Both the position numbers and the translations under genes were made by a program. Of a stretch of DNA of 64,000 nt, positions 49,985 to 63,679 are shown one piece after another. Source of the stretch: Eremophila alpestris peregrina (Eukaryota > Chordata > Aves > Passeriformes > Alaudidae). Position 1 is the first letter of the stretch; the number at the start of each line of letters is the position of its first letter. The stretch spans positions 2,961,882 through 3,025,881 of the forward strand of contig WMCF01000026.1 in the NCBI GenBank assembly GCA_009792885.1, in the 5' to 3' direction. The notes beneath the pieces are model-generated. The model saw only the letters and a list, made by a program, of their open reading frames with translations, did no database searches and was not told the origin of the DNA.

Positions 49985-52900
49985 GCATCCTCACTGGCAG
50001 GGCATAAGAAAAGGATAAAAAGTCCTTGATTAAGGACAAACTTGATTTAACAAAAAACCCCCAAACACTAGTGTGTTATCAATGTGATTCTCATTCCAAA
50101 TCCAAAACACAGCAACAGCTACTGAGTAGAAATTAACTCTACCTTAGTTGAAACCAGATCGCATCTTTTTCAGCATTTCAAGCTGTCTATACAAGAAAAG
50201 AAGACAAAAAGTTGTGCAGATGATACAGTTTCACCTTCCACTTGAATAGAGTACATGACCAAGGGGAAAGGATTAATCTGTGGAGAGTTTTGTGTGCTCA
50301 CAGTGTTGTTTCTCACACACAGGCAACTGGTATAGTGATCAGCAATGAAATTCTTTTTTGTACCTTCTTATCTGGCCCTTATAAATCATAGAGAAACCTG
50401 CTGGATTCTCATCCCCAATTATAATCAAATTTGAGCCACAGTTCCCCCACTGTGCTTTATCTGCAATTCTGAGTTGGCCCTATATTAACTTTGCACATCA
50501 TCTCATGTGGTCTCATCAGGACTTTAGACAATGCTGAGACTTAGATTTGTTTACCGACTGTATTCAACTCCAGGCTACAGATCATCTCTGAAAATGCCAA
50601 ACCCTTCTCTCCCCAGTGCATATACCCAAGCACAAATCACTTACAGATTTATCATGCTGATACAGAAAGTCTTAAATTCAAAAAAAAATTTAAAAAAAAA
50701 ATTACAACTCTGATTGCTCTTTGCCTTACAGAGCTGCAAATAAAAAATAACTCTTTTTTAGTCAATTATGCTACAAAATTATGAAACTGACCTAAGAGAA
50801 CAGAAAGTAAAAGAAATACCCACATGTTCACTCCTATGTATATTCATAAAGAACCATGAAATGCCAAATCCTTATACAGGATTTAAGCCAAATGACATTT
50901 TCATTACAAATCACAAAGTGTTATCCAAGATCACTGACATGTTAGCCCAATGGACATACTTAGGAGTTGTTCATGTCTTTATTGCAGTTAGGAAAGGTAT
51001 TAAAATTATTATCTCCTTACAGATGATCATGTTACATCCAACCCACCCAGGGCTGCATTAATACTGGGGTAAAAGCCATATATAAGCTTCTTGATATTTT
51101 CCTCTTATCAAAATTCCTGCTGGAACAGCCAGACAAGCACAACAGGATGCTCTAATGTCCTCATAATTTTACATGCATCTTTCCTGGTTCTTTCTAGCAA
51201 TTGTAGATGTATTAGAGTTTTCAGATACACAGTAACTCTCTGTTATCTAACTCCAGGCACTGGCAAAAATATGATGGAGGGGTTTGTCAAATCCTTTTCT
51301 CCCTGTGACATGGACAAGAAGAAGTAATAAAACTTCAGAAAGCATCTGACATCTATGCACATTGAGAGATTTCTTTTTTGGGGGAGGGGGGGATTTCTTA
51401 TTTGTATTTCTTTCACAGATTTTACTATAGCAACTGAAGATGAGATAACTTCCAAAAAATAGAAGAGGAAAAGTACAGTGTTCATAATTTTAAAACATTA
51501 GAGAAAGAAAAAGTCCCAATTAAGCACATTGGTTTTAAAAATTATTCCATTTTTTAAGAAGAATTAGACATTTTTAATGGCTTTCATAATAAATAGGTAC
51601 CTTTTTGATCCTTATTTTATTCACAGAATCTTATTTAAATCTATATTTTAGTTAATTTTGATCTATATTTGCAGAGCAATTAGTGACCTGTGGTGTTCTA
51701 AAGGGGCTGCTCATAAACTGCAGGTTATCACACAGTATCATCTGAAAAAAAAATTTACATTCTTCCAAGACTAACAGGTAAAACTGGGAACTCAGACTTG
51801 TGGTCGTTTCTGATGGAGGAACATGAATGAAGAACAAAGGAGTAAATTTGTTTCTCCTTTAGGAAAAAAAAAAAAGTCTTTTTACCTCATTAGGGAGTAC
51901 ATAAAATTATTTATTATACCTCATTAACTTTCTACCAATAAAAACAAGAAAAAATATCTTTGTAAACTTTGCAAATATGAAAGGAAAATGTAAATTTTTG
52001 CTACAGAGGAGCTGAACACCCATACAAAGTTGATGTGATACCAATCCCTAGGAGGGCTTTGATACCATATCACTTGTACAAAATCAACAGTCTTTTCCAA
52101 CATAGCTACCCTGGAGGGAGGGAAAATCTTAAATGCTTAAAAGAGAAGTCTTTAAAAAGCATAAAGAATTACAGCATGCTTACAATTTGCAAATCCCTTG
52201 GTTTTCACACCTCTTAAAAATGATACTCTGCAGTATCCAGACTGGTAAAATGAAAGCAAAGCAAATAGTAAATGCAGAGGTCAATAGGGTAATGACTTCA
52301 TTTGAACTATTTGGTGAACAGATCAATAAGTCAGTGAATCAATATTGGGGGCCTTTTTAATTATAAATTACATCCAAGCTGAATAACAAAATGAAAAGTG
52401 ACATAAGAAGGCAGAACTATGTCAGAGCTGACAGTGAGGAAAGCAAAAAGACAGACCAAAACTGGCTGAACCTTCAAAAGTAAATATGACAAGCTTTGTA
52501 TTATTAAAAGCATTAATGATCCATCTGTCATTCTGTCACCACTCAGCAGAGTCTGTAAACCTTTATTTGACATACTGAAACAATAATGACTAAAGACATT
52601 CACAGCTTTTACTGTTGTATTTATCTAGTAGGGAAAGCGAACAAATACAAACGTTGTATGTGAAAGGAAGGATGAGAAAAGAAGGCAAGGAAATGATCTG
52701 AATTGTCCCAGATTTTATGCAACTGGAAGCAAGGTCAGTGTTTCATTTCACCCTTCTGCTAAAACCTGTCTGCAGTGAATGACTGGTACCATAGATAGTG
52801 AGGTTATTGCTAGAGTCATGCTGTGAGAACGGGGCATCATGCAAACAGGAATTTGGTGCAACCTCTAGTTCAAAAGGTCTTAGCATCATCAGCATGCTTG

Positions 52901-53338
52901 TTATCAGAAGACTAAAACTGATGTCAAGTGTTTTTTAAAGACAATAAATCTTTAACAATTACAACAAGTTTAATTAAAAGACTGCAGGATCCAGTTTGAC
53001 TGTTCACTTGTTCTACAAGAAATTGATGGGTTTTCACTTTATCCATAGAAGGTTTGCTTTAACTACTCAGAGGCACTACTGAGTGGTTTTGAGCTTATAT
53101 ACATCATGAAATTAAGTACAGTGATAACACACATCTAAACTGGAAGAAAAAAAGTGTTTGAAATATCTGTAGTGTTTAATACCTCTGAAAACATGTCTAA
53201 AATGTAGTTATACCAATTTTATGGTTAGAAGAACCTAAAATACTGTAAACTGAGCCAAATTAAACTCCAGTGCAGTAATGAATGTTTTCCCAAAGAAAGA
53301 AAACGTTTATGACTGAAGCTATGGGATTCTTATTTAAA
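49985..53338. other. AT-rich non-coding stretch, no gene seen
   Basis: No gene is recognised. It holds only short simple tracts: A runs at about 50681-50701, a G-rich run GGGGGAGGGGGGG at about 51379-51391, and an A run at about 51864-51875. Frames reach at most 97 codons and have no domains. Confidence 0.7.
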
Positions 53339-53384
53339 AAAAAAAAAAATCCAAAACCCACAAAACCAACCAAAAAAAAAATCC
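53339..53384 (+). repeat. A/C-rich low-complexity tract
   Basis: An A run is followed by CCAAAACCCACAAAACCAACC and a second A run of about ten. It has the same A-plus-CC texture as the tract at 38.8 kb. No adjacent source element is recognisable. Confidence 0.75.
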
Positions 53385-56157
53385 TGAAAAAATTAGTTGA
53401 AAGTACTTTCTGAAAAGACGTTTACTATAAACCTGGTAAGTTGGACTGCTCTGCCTATAATGTGATTTTCATTCTTAATATTTTCCAGTCAAATTAATGA
53501 AGATAAAATATTAGGATCAATAAAGCCTACAACAGAGCTCATAAAGAAGAAGTCTGCTCTCAAGAAACATGAAGTATGCAGAAATGCATGACAATATTCC
53601 ACACATTTGCAGGACATGAAGATCACACAGGATGGAGGTAACATATGAAATGAAACGTGAAAATGTATTGCGAAAAATTATAAAGGACAGCACTGCAGCC
53701 TGCTCACAAATACTCATACCTCCTGGGGAAAAAGGAAGGAAACACAAAACTGAGAACTAGATAGAGCAAAGCAGAAAGAACAAATTCAATTAACCTCTGC
53801 CAGAGAAGGCATACTTTCCCTGGTCCTTCATTATCAGTTATATCACTTTCAGTGTATATTGTCAGGACTTCAAGCATGGGAAGATTTTGGTAGGCAAAAG
53901 TCAATACTTGCTTCTTATTACCTTGTCATCCCCAAAGCAGAAAGCCAACAGAGTTTATAATAATGGTAGGAATAAAAGCAAACAATATGATGCAGAGACT
54001 TGACCTGTAAAATAATTAAACTTTTTTTCTTTACTTCATATTTAACTCCTGACACATATTTCATATTGCTCTGTCATGCAGCAGAAAAGTGCAACCAGAT
54101 TTCACTACATCTGGAGTATGATCAAATTGAAGCAAAGTGTAAAAATTACATTCACTAGCCAAAATAAAACAACAGAAGTATTACAGATAAATCATCATCA
54201 TCAGTCGGAGGTTTGTCCCTTGCTTTGAGATAAATAATTAATAAGTCTAACACAGCAACAGGCACTCTTACTCTCTGAAAATGTGTCAACACCATAAAAT
54301 ATAAGCACAGCCAGAAACATTTCCTGAACACATTAAATTCATTAAATTAATTGCATGTTATTAGATGTAAAGTCAATGCATCAATCTATGAATAATGGTC
54401 AAAAGACTGAATTCTTTTTGCATTCATGCAAATTTTGGTTACTTGCTGAGGTGTAATAATAGGGATTATAAAAAATCTTGAGGTCCAGAAATTATGTTTA
54501 TTAAGAAAATCAAGTATCAGGCTTAGAGACTGTTCGAGATTCTCTTGTTCAGCTCACTACCTTTTGGATTACATATGGATTACATCTTATGAGATATTGT
54601 GTCATAGGACACGGCTATACTATTTCAATTTTAAATAAAATTTTAAAAGGACAAACAAACACACAAAATTAACTAAAACAAAACAAGCCAACACTACTGT
54701 GCAGTCACTGCCAGAACTGTGACTGGAGGTGAATGCCCCTGCTCTGGAAGTACACCACCGTTTCAGTGTGTGCCACCAGCAGCATGTCATTTTGCCACAG
54801 AGCATTTTGTTGACTTAGGTGGAGACTCATAGAGTTGGCTTGAAGCACAAAACCTACCAAGAAGACTACTGTTTCCTCAAAATCAGTTACTTGCCTATAA
54901 TTGTTGCTCTCACCATTTTTTGGGAGCTTGAGGAGGGCTCAGGACAGTTTGAAGGTTTCATCCAAGCGTCTCAGAAAGCAGGAAATATCTACATGTCCAC
55001 TAACACAGGTTCTGAATATACGTGAATTTTCTGAAAAACAGGGAGTGGGTTTATGAGGCACAACTCTTCCCTTCTGAAGACATTGGGTTGTAAGTGAACT
55101 TGCAGGGCTGTGGCACAAAGAGTTTGCATCCTGGAATTATTTACTCACTTTATTATCATGTAGGTCACAGCAGAAGAAGGTTACATTACCTCTTTGTATA
55201 CTGTACTACTGATGTGGCCACTATTAGAGCACCATATCCAGGTATAACCTTCAGATTTTAGGAGGTATATCAATAAATTGGAAAAAAAATATAAACTCCC
55301 ATGACCATTCAAAGAATCATAATCTTTGAGTTATAGAGAAGATGTTAATTCAATGCAGTACATTGCAAAGAAGCATACAACCTGCATATAAAAGACAAAG
55401 AAAGCAGATTTTTAAATCTACCTCCTCTGTTTCTCAAACGAAGATATGAGATGTGTACAAGTTGTAGACTAAAGGTTAATACATTAAATATAAAAACTTT
55501 TGCCATCTTTATAACAGAGAGTGAAATTAGCCATTGGCATAACTTCATAAGCATTGTTTGTCAATACAAGTAAGAGATCCAAAGCTCGAGGTTTTTTCCC
55601 TAGGAGCAATGACTATTGAACACTGTGCATCTTCCAGTCAGATACCAGTACAGAAGTTCTATACCTTATGTGGCAAAGGAAGTCAGAACAAGTTGACCAT
55701 GGTGGTTCTGACATTTCACCTCAAAACTCATGAACTGAAACACCTAAAGAGTAATAAAGAAACACTTAAAATTTGGCTGAGGTCTCCAGAATGGTATGCA
55801 AATGCATACCACAATAAAAAACAATAATGTAGTTTTCTGTTACTTTTCCAAAATGCCTTGTAAACTATACACTTACAAAGTAATAGAGGCTCAGTACCTG
55901 TGTTTCACAGTACTAGAGTTTTATATTAGAAATTTCAGTAAAAAGAATCAAACAAACTACAGCAATCCTTGTGTCCTATTTTTCTACCCATGAGAAACCA
56001 GCCGAGCTAAAGTCAGTCCAATTAATCTTATTTGGAACTAACCTGTGAATTTCTTTCTGTGGGAAATGTTTCAATGTTCTTAGTTATGGGGGCACTCTGG
56101 CTTTGAGCACATGACTAATATATTTCTTATTTGCCTACAAGAAAACTTGTAAAAAAG
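53385..56157. other. AT-rich non-coding stretch, no gene seen
   Basis: No gene is recognised. Minor structure: (ATC)4 at 54191-54203 and a perfect inverted repeat TGGTATGCA, AA, TGCATACCA at 55792-55811. The latter contains an ATGCAAAT octamer, the consensus POU/Oct binding word. Frames are at most 89 codons. Confidence 0.7.
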
Positions 56158-56228
56158 TTATTGTTATTATTATTATTGTTATCGCTATTGTTATTGTTAT
56201 TACTGTTGTTATTGTTGTTATTATTATC
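56158..56228 (+). repeat. imperfect (TTA/TTG)n trinucleotide repeat
   Basis: About 23 trinucleotides, mostly TTA and TTG with single CTA, TCG and ACT-type interruptions. All TTA and TTG codons encode leucine, so one plus-strand frame (56131-56367) reads as a poly-leucine segment that could be mistaken for a membrane helix or signal sequence. That frame has no proper ATG start in front of the repeat and is not a gene. Confidence 0.93.
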
Positions 56229-58949
56229 TCAAGAGCTAACATCTCCTAAAAAGCTCATTTTGGAGCATTCTTCAAGTACTTTCTCAAGCAATGACCTTAA
56301 AATAACCTCTGATATTTCTGAAGACAGTTTTTTTAATGAAAAGTGGCAAAACTCTTTTGGTGTGTAGCTGTAATCAAGGATACTTACTCACCATAAAACA
56401 TATCAAAATAATGGATGGCACTCCCAGTAAAGAAAATTAATTTGAACAAGTCAGCTAGAAACATGTACTGTTTTGCAGAGAAAAGTTTCTATGCAGTGGT
56501 TCAGTTTATTTATTTCCTCTTTGGAAAACCATACTACACAATTGCTTTGGACTCATTTATTTTCCCAGCACATGTCCTTGAAATAAAACACAATTCCAAT
56601 ATTTCCAGTAGTAACGTTGCTTTTCTCAACCTGTGTGCAAAAAAAAAAAAAAAAATCAATTTTGACTTCCAGCTGGCCTATTAGTTAGTTAATTAGTGCA
56701 GCTTATTACAAAATCAATAATGACACGCCTTTGCTGATACTTTTCCCATTTACGAATGTGAATATACAGGGCTTCCAACTACTTCATTATTGAATTTATT
56801 TCTTAGAAAGATCCTTCAGTGAGTAATGCATTCAACTGGCCTGAAATCTCCCCACATATATAGAACAGAAATAAAAGTGAGAATGAGGGAAGACTGCTTG
56901 CTAAATTTCTAATTCTACAAAGTCTGTTTAGTTACCAGACTTTCCTTTACTGTATAAAACATCAATAAAATACAGTATTAAAAATCCACACAGTTTTCTA
57001 TATCCTTTAATACAATACACTCTAACAATAGAAATAGAAAGGGCAACATCATTGCCTCACTCTAACTCATGTAATTTCAGCAGTATCAATTTTGTGTATT
57101 GTGCTTCTGAGCTCAATAATATTAGATGCACAGCTAACCCTGGGACTGTAAAACACAAAGGGGAACATTTCTGGTCAGAGAAAGTCCTTTTTAATAGTCA
57201 ATAGCAACAGAGTAATTCTAACTAAATTAAGTTGCCAACCCATGGGACATACATATTCTAAGTTTAATTTTATCTCACGGTTTTGAAACATTATTTGTCT
57301 TTTTGACCACTTAGACAGGTTTCCTGATGCTGGCACTCGTTCTTCTACTTCTTTACCGGAAATTGGAGACCTACAACCCATGCAGGCTAGGCCAGATTAC
57401 AAGAGTGATTCCTCAAGGTTTGCTAGGGGCTTAAATTATTCCAGGTGTGTGAAGATATTCTGTAGAACTCAGTGATACTCAGAAGGAAGTAAGCAGTAGG
57501 ATCTGTACTTTTTCTCAGTATTCTACTTAGTACCAAAAACATAAAATACAAAACGTATGAAACCACAAGCCCTGGAGAAATTAATCTTCCTTCATTTTGA
57601 CTCTTCACTGAGTTACAAAGTGTTTCCAAGCATTGTGGATCTAAATAAGCTTCTTATGCGGCTAATTAACAGCTTCTCTTACTAGAAGCTAGTATATTAG
57701 TCATATTAGATGACTTTTCATTGCTTAGATCTATTAGAAAATTATGTTAATTTATTGTGATTTCTGACCAATATAGTCACCTATCTAGTGATGTATGGTT
57801 GATTTCCCTGGTAGCTGGAAGCCTGTGTGAGTGGTTACATGTCTGGATGATCTGTTCAAGTATTATAAAGGAGCAGGCTACGCACAGTAGTGCTGTGTCT
57901 GGTTCTTTGGTACCCCAAACAGCTCATGGCTGACAGTTCAAATGTGGAAACACAGATTTCTTCTTTCAGCAGCAAGAAATATGCCTCTGGCATCTTTCTT
58001 TTGCACTTGTCAGTCATGAAGCTGTACTGTACAGATTTTGAGAGCACTAGAGCAGCAGTGCTAACACAAGAGTTACAGAAATACTGGTATTCAAGGATCT
58101 GAAGGGAGGCTTGTTTTCATGCAAAATAACTGAGAAAATGCTTTGTAAATATTCCATGAACTCTATGGGACTATGCCAATGCTTTGACTGTGTCTACCCC
58201 AATATCTTACTTGGATGATGTCCCTGTTGCTTTGAAATGTGGAAAGACTTAGTGCAAAGCCTGATTTCAGTACAGTTTGATCTGACCAGACCTGGATTTA
58301 CCATTATTTCTCTCACCACAGAAATAAGAATGCACACATAATTTATTTGATAGAATTTTCTGGATATTTTTATCATCTCTTTAAAATAATCATTTTAAAA
58401 AACCTTTGTTCCATGGCCAGATGGTCTATGGGAAAAGACCGAGATTTCCCAAGCTGAACCTCACAAAATTTGATACAACTTATGTTCCTCAGAGCTCTGA
58501 TACACAGGAGACAATTGGTTATTGAGATGAGACTGCTTATAAATCAATGTAAAAGGTGTTCCCCAATAACACTTTATGCTGCACTCTCTCTAATTTCAAA
58601 CATGTTTTCACCTGTAAACCACACAATCCTATGCCCCATAGTGGTCCTCCTGTGCTAAGTTCCAGATGAACTAATGGAATAGGAACAACAGACTAGATGT
58701 TAATATAAATGTTTTCCTATCAAAGAAAGATTCAGTCTAAAACTCCTCTCTGTACATGGGGCTGGGGTAGTAAACTGATCTACAGAATTGGTTTAGTTCC
58801 TGCTCTTTTTTACCAATAATGGAAGCTACAAACATCTGAACACCTTCAAGGAACTTATTTTTCTCTTAATAGTGCACAAGTTTTCCCCAATGTTTGAAGA
58901 ATAATATACAATGCTGAAAGAATGCTAGGCAGATGATAAAGTTTATGAG
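56229..58949. other. AT-rich non-coding stretch with an 18-base A run
   Basis: No gene is recognised. There is a homopolymer A run of 18 at 56639-56656. The stretch 57860-58090 is a little less AT-rich and carries overlapping frames on both strands (57856-58047 minus, 57890-58102 plus) with no domain. It could be a conserved element or simply composition. Confidence 0.65.
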
Positions 58950-58965
58950 AATATATATATATATT
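58950..58965. repeat. short (AT)n microsatellite
   Basis: About seven or eight AT units in a row. Short and isolated, with no associated feature. Confidence 0.85.
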
Positions 58966-61900
58966 TCTCTAGGTACTCAACATGTTTTTTACAAATAAAA
59001 CACTCCAATATCTGTTTGTTCTGCAGTCTCAGCGGGAATGTGAACTATATTTTAAAAAGCAGATTTTTCTGGACCTTATGTGACATAAGATGAAGTGCTT
59101 CCCTCAAGTGTACCATGGAGTCCTGCTCCCTGCACTGCAGAAGTGGTCTGCTGTCTCCATGTATCACTGTGGGTACAGGTACAAGGCAGCAGACCTGCAG
59201 AAAGGAGTGCTCCATCCAGAGACAGCATAAATTTTTAGTGCTTGTGAAAATCAGGTTAGCAGAGACAGAGACAAATACAAGCAACAAAGCAAACAAGATT
59301 AAACTCTTCCAGGTAACAATGCACAGTAGAAGACCATGGGCAAAGGTGGATCCTCAAAACATGAAGCACAGCTACTTAAGCAGATGACCAAAATGGTTTT
59401 CAAAATAATTTCTTTCTGCAGTACTATATGCTGTGCCATAACATGCATTGATTTTTCTAGCAGAGTAAGTCAACAATATTTTCTATGCCATATCACAGAT
59501 CAAAGACCTAGATACTGTTCCTATGTAAAATGGCAACTGAGATAATAATTTTTGTCAGCATTCAGTGAGCCAACTACATTATTTTTTGTTGGTAGCAAAT
59601 ACGCAGCATTATTGAACCTCACTACATTCTCCTCTGTGCTAGAATGTAAATGGAATGATAATTTTCTTCCTCTCACAGAAAATAAGGTGAATTTAAAAAT
59701 CTGTTTATACCATAAAAGCATTGTAGTATTGTAGTCCATGGAACGTTTGCAGAGCATTTTCAATTATTTCCATAAAATCAAACCTTTATCTTCAGTTCCT
59801 AAGGTTTGAATAATTTTGTGATGACACTGCTGTTCTACTGAACCGTTTGCTCTTAAAAGTTAATCAAGAAAGAAAGCAAGTTTTGGAGGAATTGAATATA
59901 AACTTCTTAATACCAAGAGCAGACAAGGACAACTGAATTATTTCCACATTTCTTTAGATCTCGCTCATGCTTAGACAGTTCTGCATGGTGAGTCATGTTG
60001 GTGATGTAGGTAATGAATTGAACATGCAGCAAAACAAGTTATACACAGTAACTTTCTCCTTGTTAGAGTAGTAAAGTCTCCTGCCATAAGAATTATAAAT
60101 CTTAGGTGAATAATGCACAGGGTAACCAGACATCCCCACATAGCTTTGCAGGGTTTCTCCCTGCTTGGATCTCTCTCCAGAGCTGCAAGATAAAGCGATA
60201 GAATCCTTATCTTCCTTATCTTTCTTTTCCAAAGTCTGCTCCTTTCAGTTTCCTTATGCCTTGTATGAGTATTTGGGACCACATAGCTTATAATTAATGC
60301 CTGAGAATCTCTCACTTTTTTTCAGGTGTACAATAACAGATGAAAAGTTCAAACTACCATAGCAGGAAACATGAGTGCTAGGAAGTTTTACCACCTCTGA
60401 AGCCAACTAAGACACCATTTCACTGATCTCAGGAGGTCAAATGAAAGTCTTACAATTAGCTATGAAAATCATTTTATATGAAGGAGACAGATTTTCTGAA
60501 ATAAGATCTCTTTAGAGAGCAGCACACTATGAATTTCAAAGTGCTATCTGATTACTTTTGCTCACAGGGGAGTAAAAGATCAGGCACATATCAATTGCTT
60601 TGATTTATGTAGTGTAGGTGAAATGACACATTTTTAGAAGTTTGGTTTTTTTTGAAAAAGTGTGTCTAATTTCATTCATTTGATAATTTCTATTTCATGT
60701 TCCCAGTTATTACAAACTTGCTGGCACAATGGCCTTTCACAAGAAATCAGTGACTCAATTCTAAATTATTGTATTTGAAGATGGCTGGTTTTGTTTACTC
60801 TTGCTCTCCATGACTGTCTGTGCCTGCAAATTTTTTATTTACATGTTACATGTGTTTATTATGTGGACTGATAAGAAGAGGCAATCAGAAAGACAATGTT
60901 AGTGTCTACTTGTATGGTAAGTTTAGAATGCAGATCATAATATCTTTTCAGTGTTTCTTGGGCAGCAGTACATGGCAACCACTGTTAAGTCTGTTTCTCA
61001 ATATCAACTAGAATTACTTGATTATAGCTGATTAAACATGAGGAACATGATTTGCACCAAATCATGACTCATTATGTCCTAACATGATAGAAATTCCTTA
61101 AGTAGAGAAAAACATCTGTAAAAGCTTACCTTAGAGGCAGGCTGGAAGACTACACCAAAGTCTCAGACAATCCCTTTATAGGAAAAGAAAAGAAAAATAA
61201 TATGTCTACTTAGTAAGTTCACTTTTTATGTAATATGTCCATTCTCACACCTGCAACTGTTGAGAAAACTCAGAATGTAAGAGTTGTAACAAAATAAAGG
61301 CCAGTCACTACGAAGAGTATCTCATAGCTGAACTCTCACATTTAAAGCATGCACACAGAGCTTTCAGCTCTTAACTTGGAGTTGTTACAGATTGCCATGG
61401 GAACTCAGGTCAGGAATTGTGAATGCTTTTTAGTGGAGGATCAAAGATAAAGCTAACTTTAAACTTATACAACAAAGAGTTTTCTTTGTTTTGGTTACAG
61501 ATTCTATACCCTGTCTAGAAATCTGGAAAATTTCTGAACACTGAACAGATTCTCTCTATAACTGAAACCTTTAAAACCTCTATTCTCTATTCTCATCCTT
61601 TCTTTACAGCCCTGTTGAAAGCTGCTTATCAGGAAGCTAAAGGGCAGTTTAAGCAGAATATGAACTGGACTGTTAAAACTTTATGACAATGCTCTTCCAG
61701 TATAAATCAAGTATAAAAAAACATTTATAAGGAACTAAAATTATTATAAAATAATTGTGTCTCTGTGCTCACCCACTCTTTGCTACCTGAAGCAGGGATG
61801 TTATGCACTCAAAATTAGGAAAATAGTGCTACCCCAGGGAAATAATGTTTTAACCCCAGACAGCACTACAGCTCACTCCTAAGCATCTCTTTGTAAAGTG

Positions 61901-63645
61901 CAGCTTGAATTTAGTCATCGCTGATTCAACCACACACAAACATTTAAGGTGGGTAAATTTTGCAAGATTTTTGGGATTGTCCAGGAAACAGAAGGCAATA
62001 TGAGCTCCAACAAAAGCAGAAACTATCACAAGGACCTACTGAAAAAGTGGGGAAATTGAAGTTTCTTGCATTTTCTGCTTCTTGTGCTGAGCTTGAAAGA
62101 ACCAAATGCTTGGAAACTTCTTCTCTTTGGCCTTTATTTCAAGAATGTAGAAATCCCAATAAAGAATTATAGTTTCAACTTCACTCTTTGTCAAGAATTT
62201 CTAAGAAAAAGTTCATTTTAATGAAACAATGTATTTTTAAAAAAACAGCTTTATATAAGATTTTCCTTGTCACTTGAGTTGAAAGCACCTACATTTCAAG
62301 TCTGAAGACATGAATATGGTTGATGAACCCAATAAAGTTCAGAAAAGGGTTCTTAATCCTGGCAAATCCCTGAAAATGTATTGTTATACTGTACAGAAAA
62401 TAAGTATTGAACAGTAGCTGGAGCTATCTTCAAATGCGAGTGGAATGAATTCCTTGTAAAAGGCATTTTATGTGAATGTGTAAAAACTGAGAATTGTTTA
62501 GTGAAAAGTAACGATCGCCATTCCACCAGGAGATGGATGACAAGAAGCAGGAGTCAATACCCCATTAGCAGGTCCATTATAACTCTGGAACAGGAACACA
62601 TTTTATTTTAGAATGCTAAAACAATTGTAAGTGAATTTTAACAGCTAAACAAATGTACATTATAATCTACAGTTACAAAAAGTAAATAAATTAGTCATGC
62701 CATCACTATCACTTCCACTGCACAAAAAAGTTTGTAACCCATTAAAAGATCCAATATCAAACCTGTTCATTTTGTCAATACACGCTTTTGTCGTTAATGT
62801 TGTGTCAGCATTTCCACAGCAAACACTTCTTTCCAGAAGCTTGTAATTTAATCATTGCTGAAATTCTGCATTGGATCCTTCATTCTAGAAGGCGTTTATA
62901 GGAATGGTTTTAGTATAGTTCTAAAAAAACTTACAGAAAAGCAAAAATAATAGTAACTATTTTAAAGAATAATTTAATGTTCAAAAATTTCTCTGCAGTT
63001 ATGTATACACAAATGTCTATCCAACTCAGGTCAAAACTGAGAGCAAAACCCCAAAAAATGTTTTTTGAAGTCTGAAATGTTAAAAATATGTGAAATCCCT
63101 TGGTTTTTCCTCAAAATTCAATTAATTGCTCTGAATATGTTCCTTGATGTTAATTTCTGTTACTTTCATAGTATCTGGATTTCAACAAATACAGTGAAAA
63201 AACTAGAATTTCATTTTTGCTGATCCAACAGTCTAACAGGATCTGGACCCTATTTCACATACATTTTCTGTCAGTGGAACTACATCACTGAACTACTTAC
63301 TGATTTAAAATTGTTGTCTTTTCTCATTCCACTTGAAAATAAGAATTCTAGGTCAGCAAATTCAGATTTCATGTGGGTTCTTTTTTACCATAATTTAAAA
63401 AATGGATCTTAAGAGCTCATGTGAGCCTTTTGTGTTTAGGAAAGCTCTGCTGTTGGAGAGATAAATATACACAAAGAAGTCAGGAAAGCATATTGCACTG
63501 TGTCCTCTGGGGTCGTCTGTCATGGAAGAGTATGTCACTTGAGTTTTGTGAGGTGGTGAAAAAAAATTTACACACTTTTAAACATGTCCAAGAAATAAGT
63601 CTTATGTAGGACTCCTACATTAAAAGTGTCTTTCATAATACAAAA
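58966..63645. other. AT-rich non-coding stretch, no gene seen
   Basis: No gene is recognised. Frames are up to 114 codons (59971-60315, minus) and have no domain; several are mutual shadows on opposite strands (59521-59763 against 59552-59734, 59045-59296 against 59115-59387). A purine-rich AAAAG run lies at about 61182-61198. No transposon terminus is recognised. Confidence 0.68.
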
Positions 63646-63679
63646 TAAAAAAAAAAAACCCAAACGAACAAAAAAAAAT
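63646..63679 (+). repeat. A/C-rich low-complexity tract
   Basis: An A run of about 12 is followed by CCCAAACGAAC and another A run of about nine. It has the same texture as the tracts at 38.8 and 53.3 kb. Confidence 0.75.

Noticed and set aside
56131..56367. Poly-leucine frame that looks like a signal peptide or membrane protein
   Set aside because: It is a translation of an imperfect TTA/TTG microsatellite and begins at a TTG, not an ATG.
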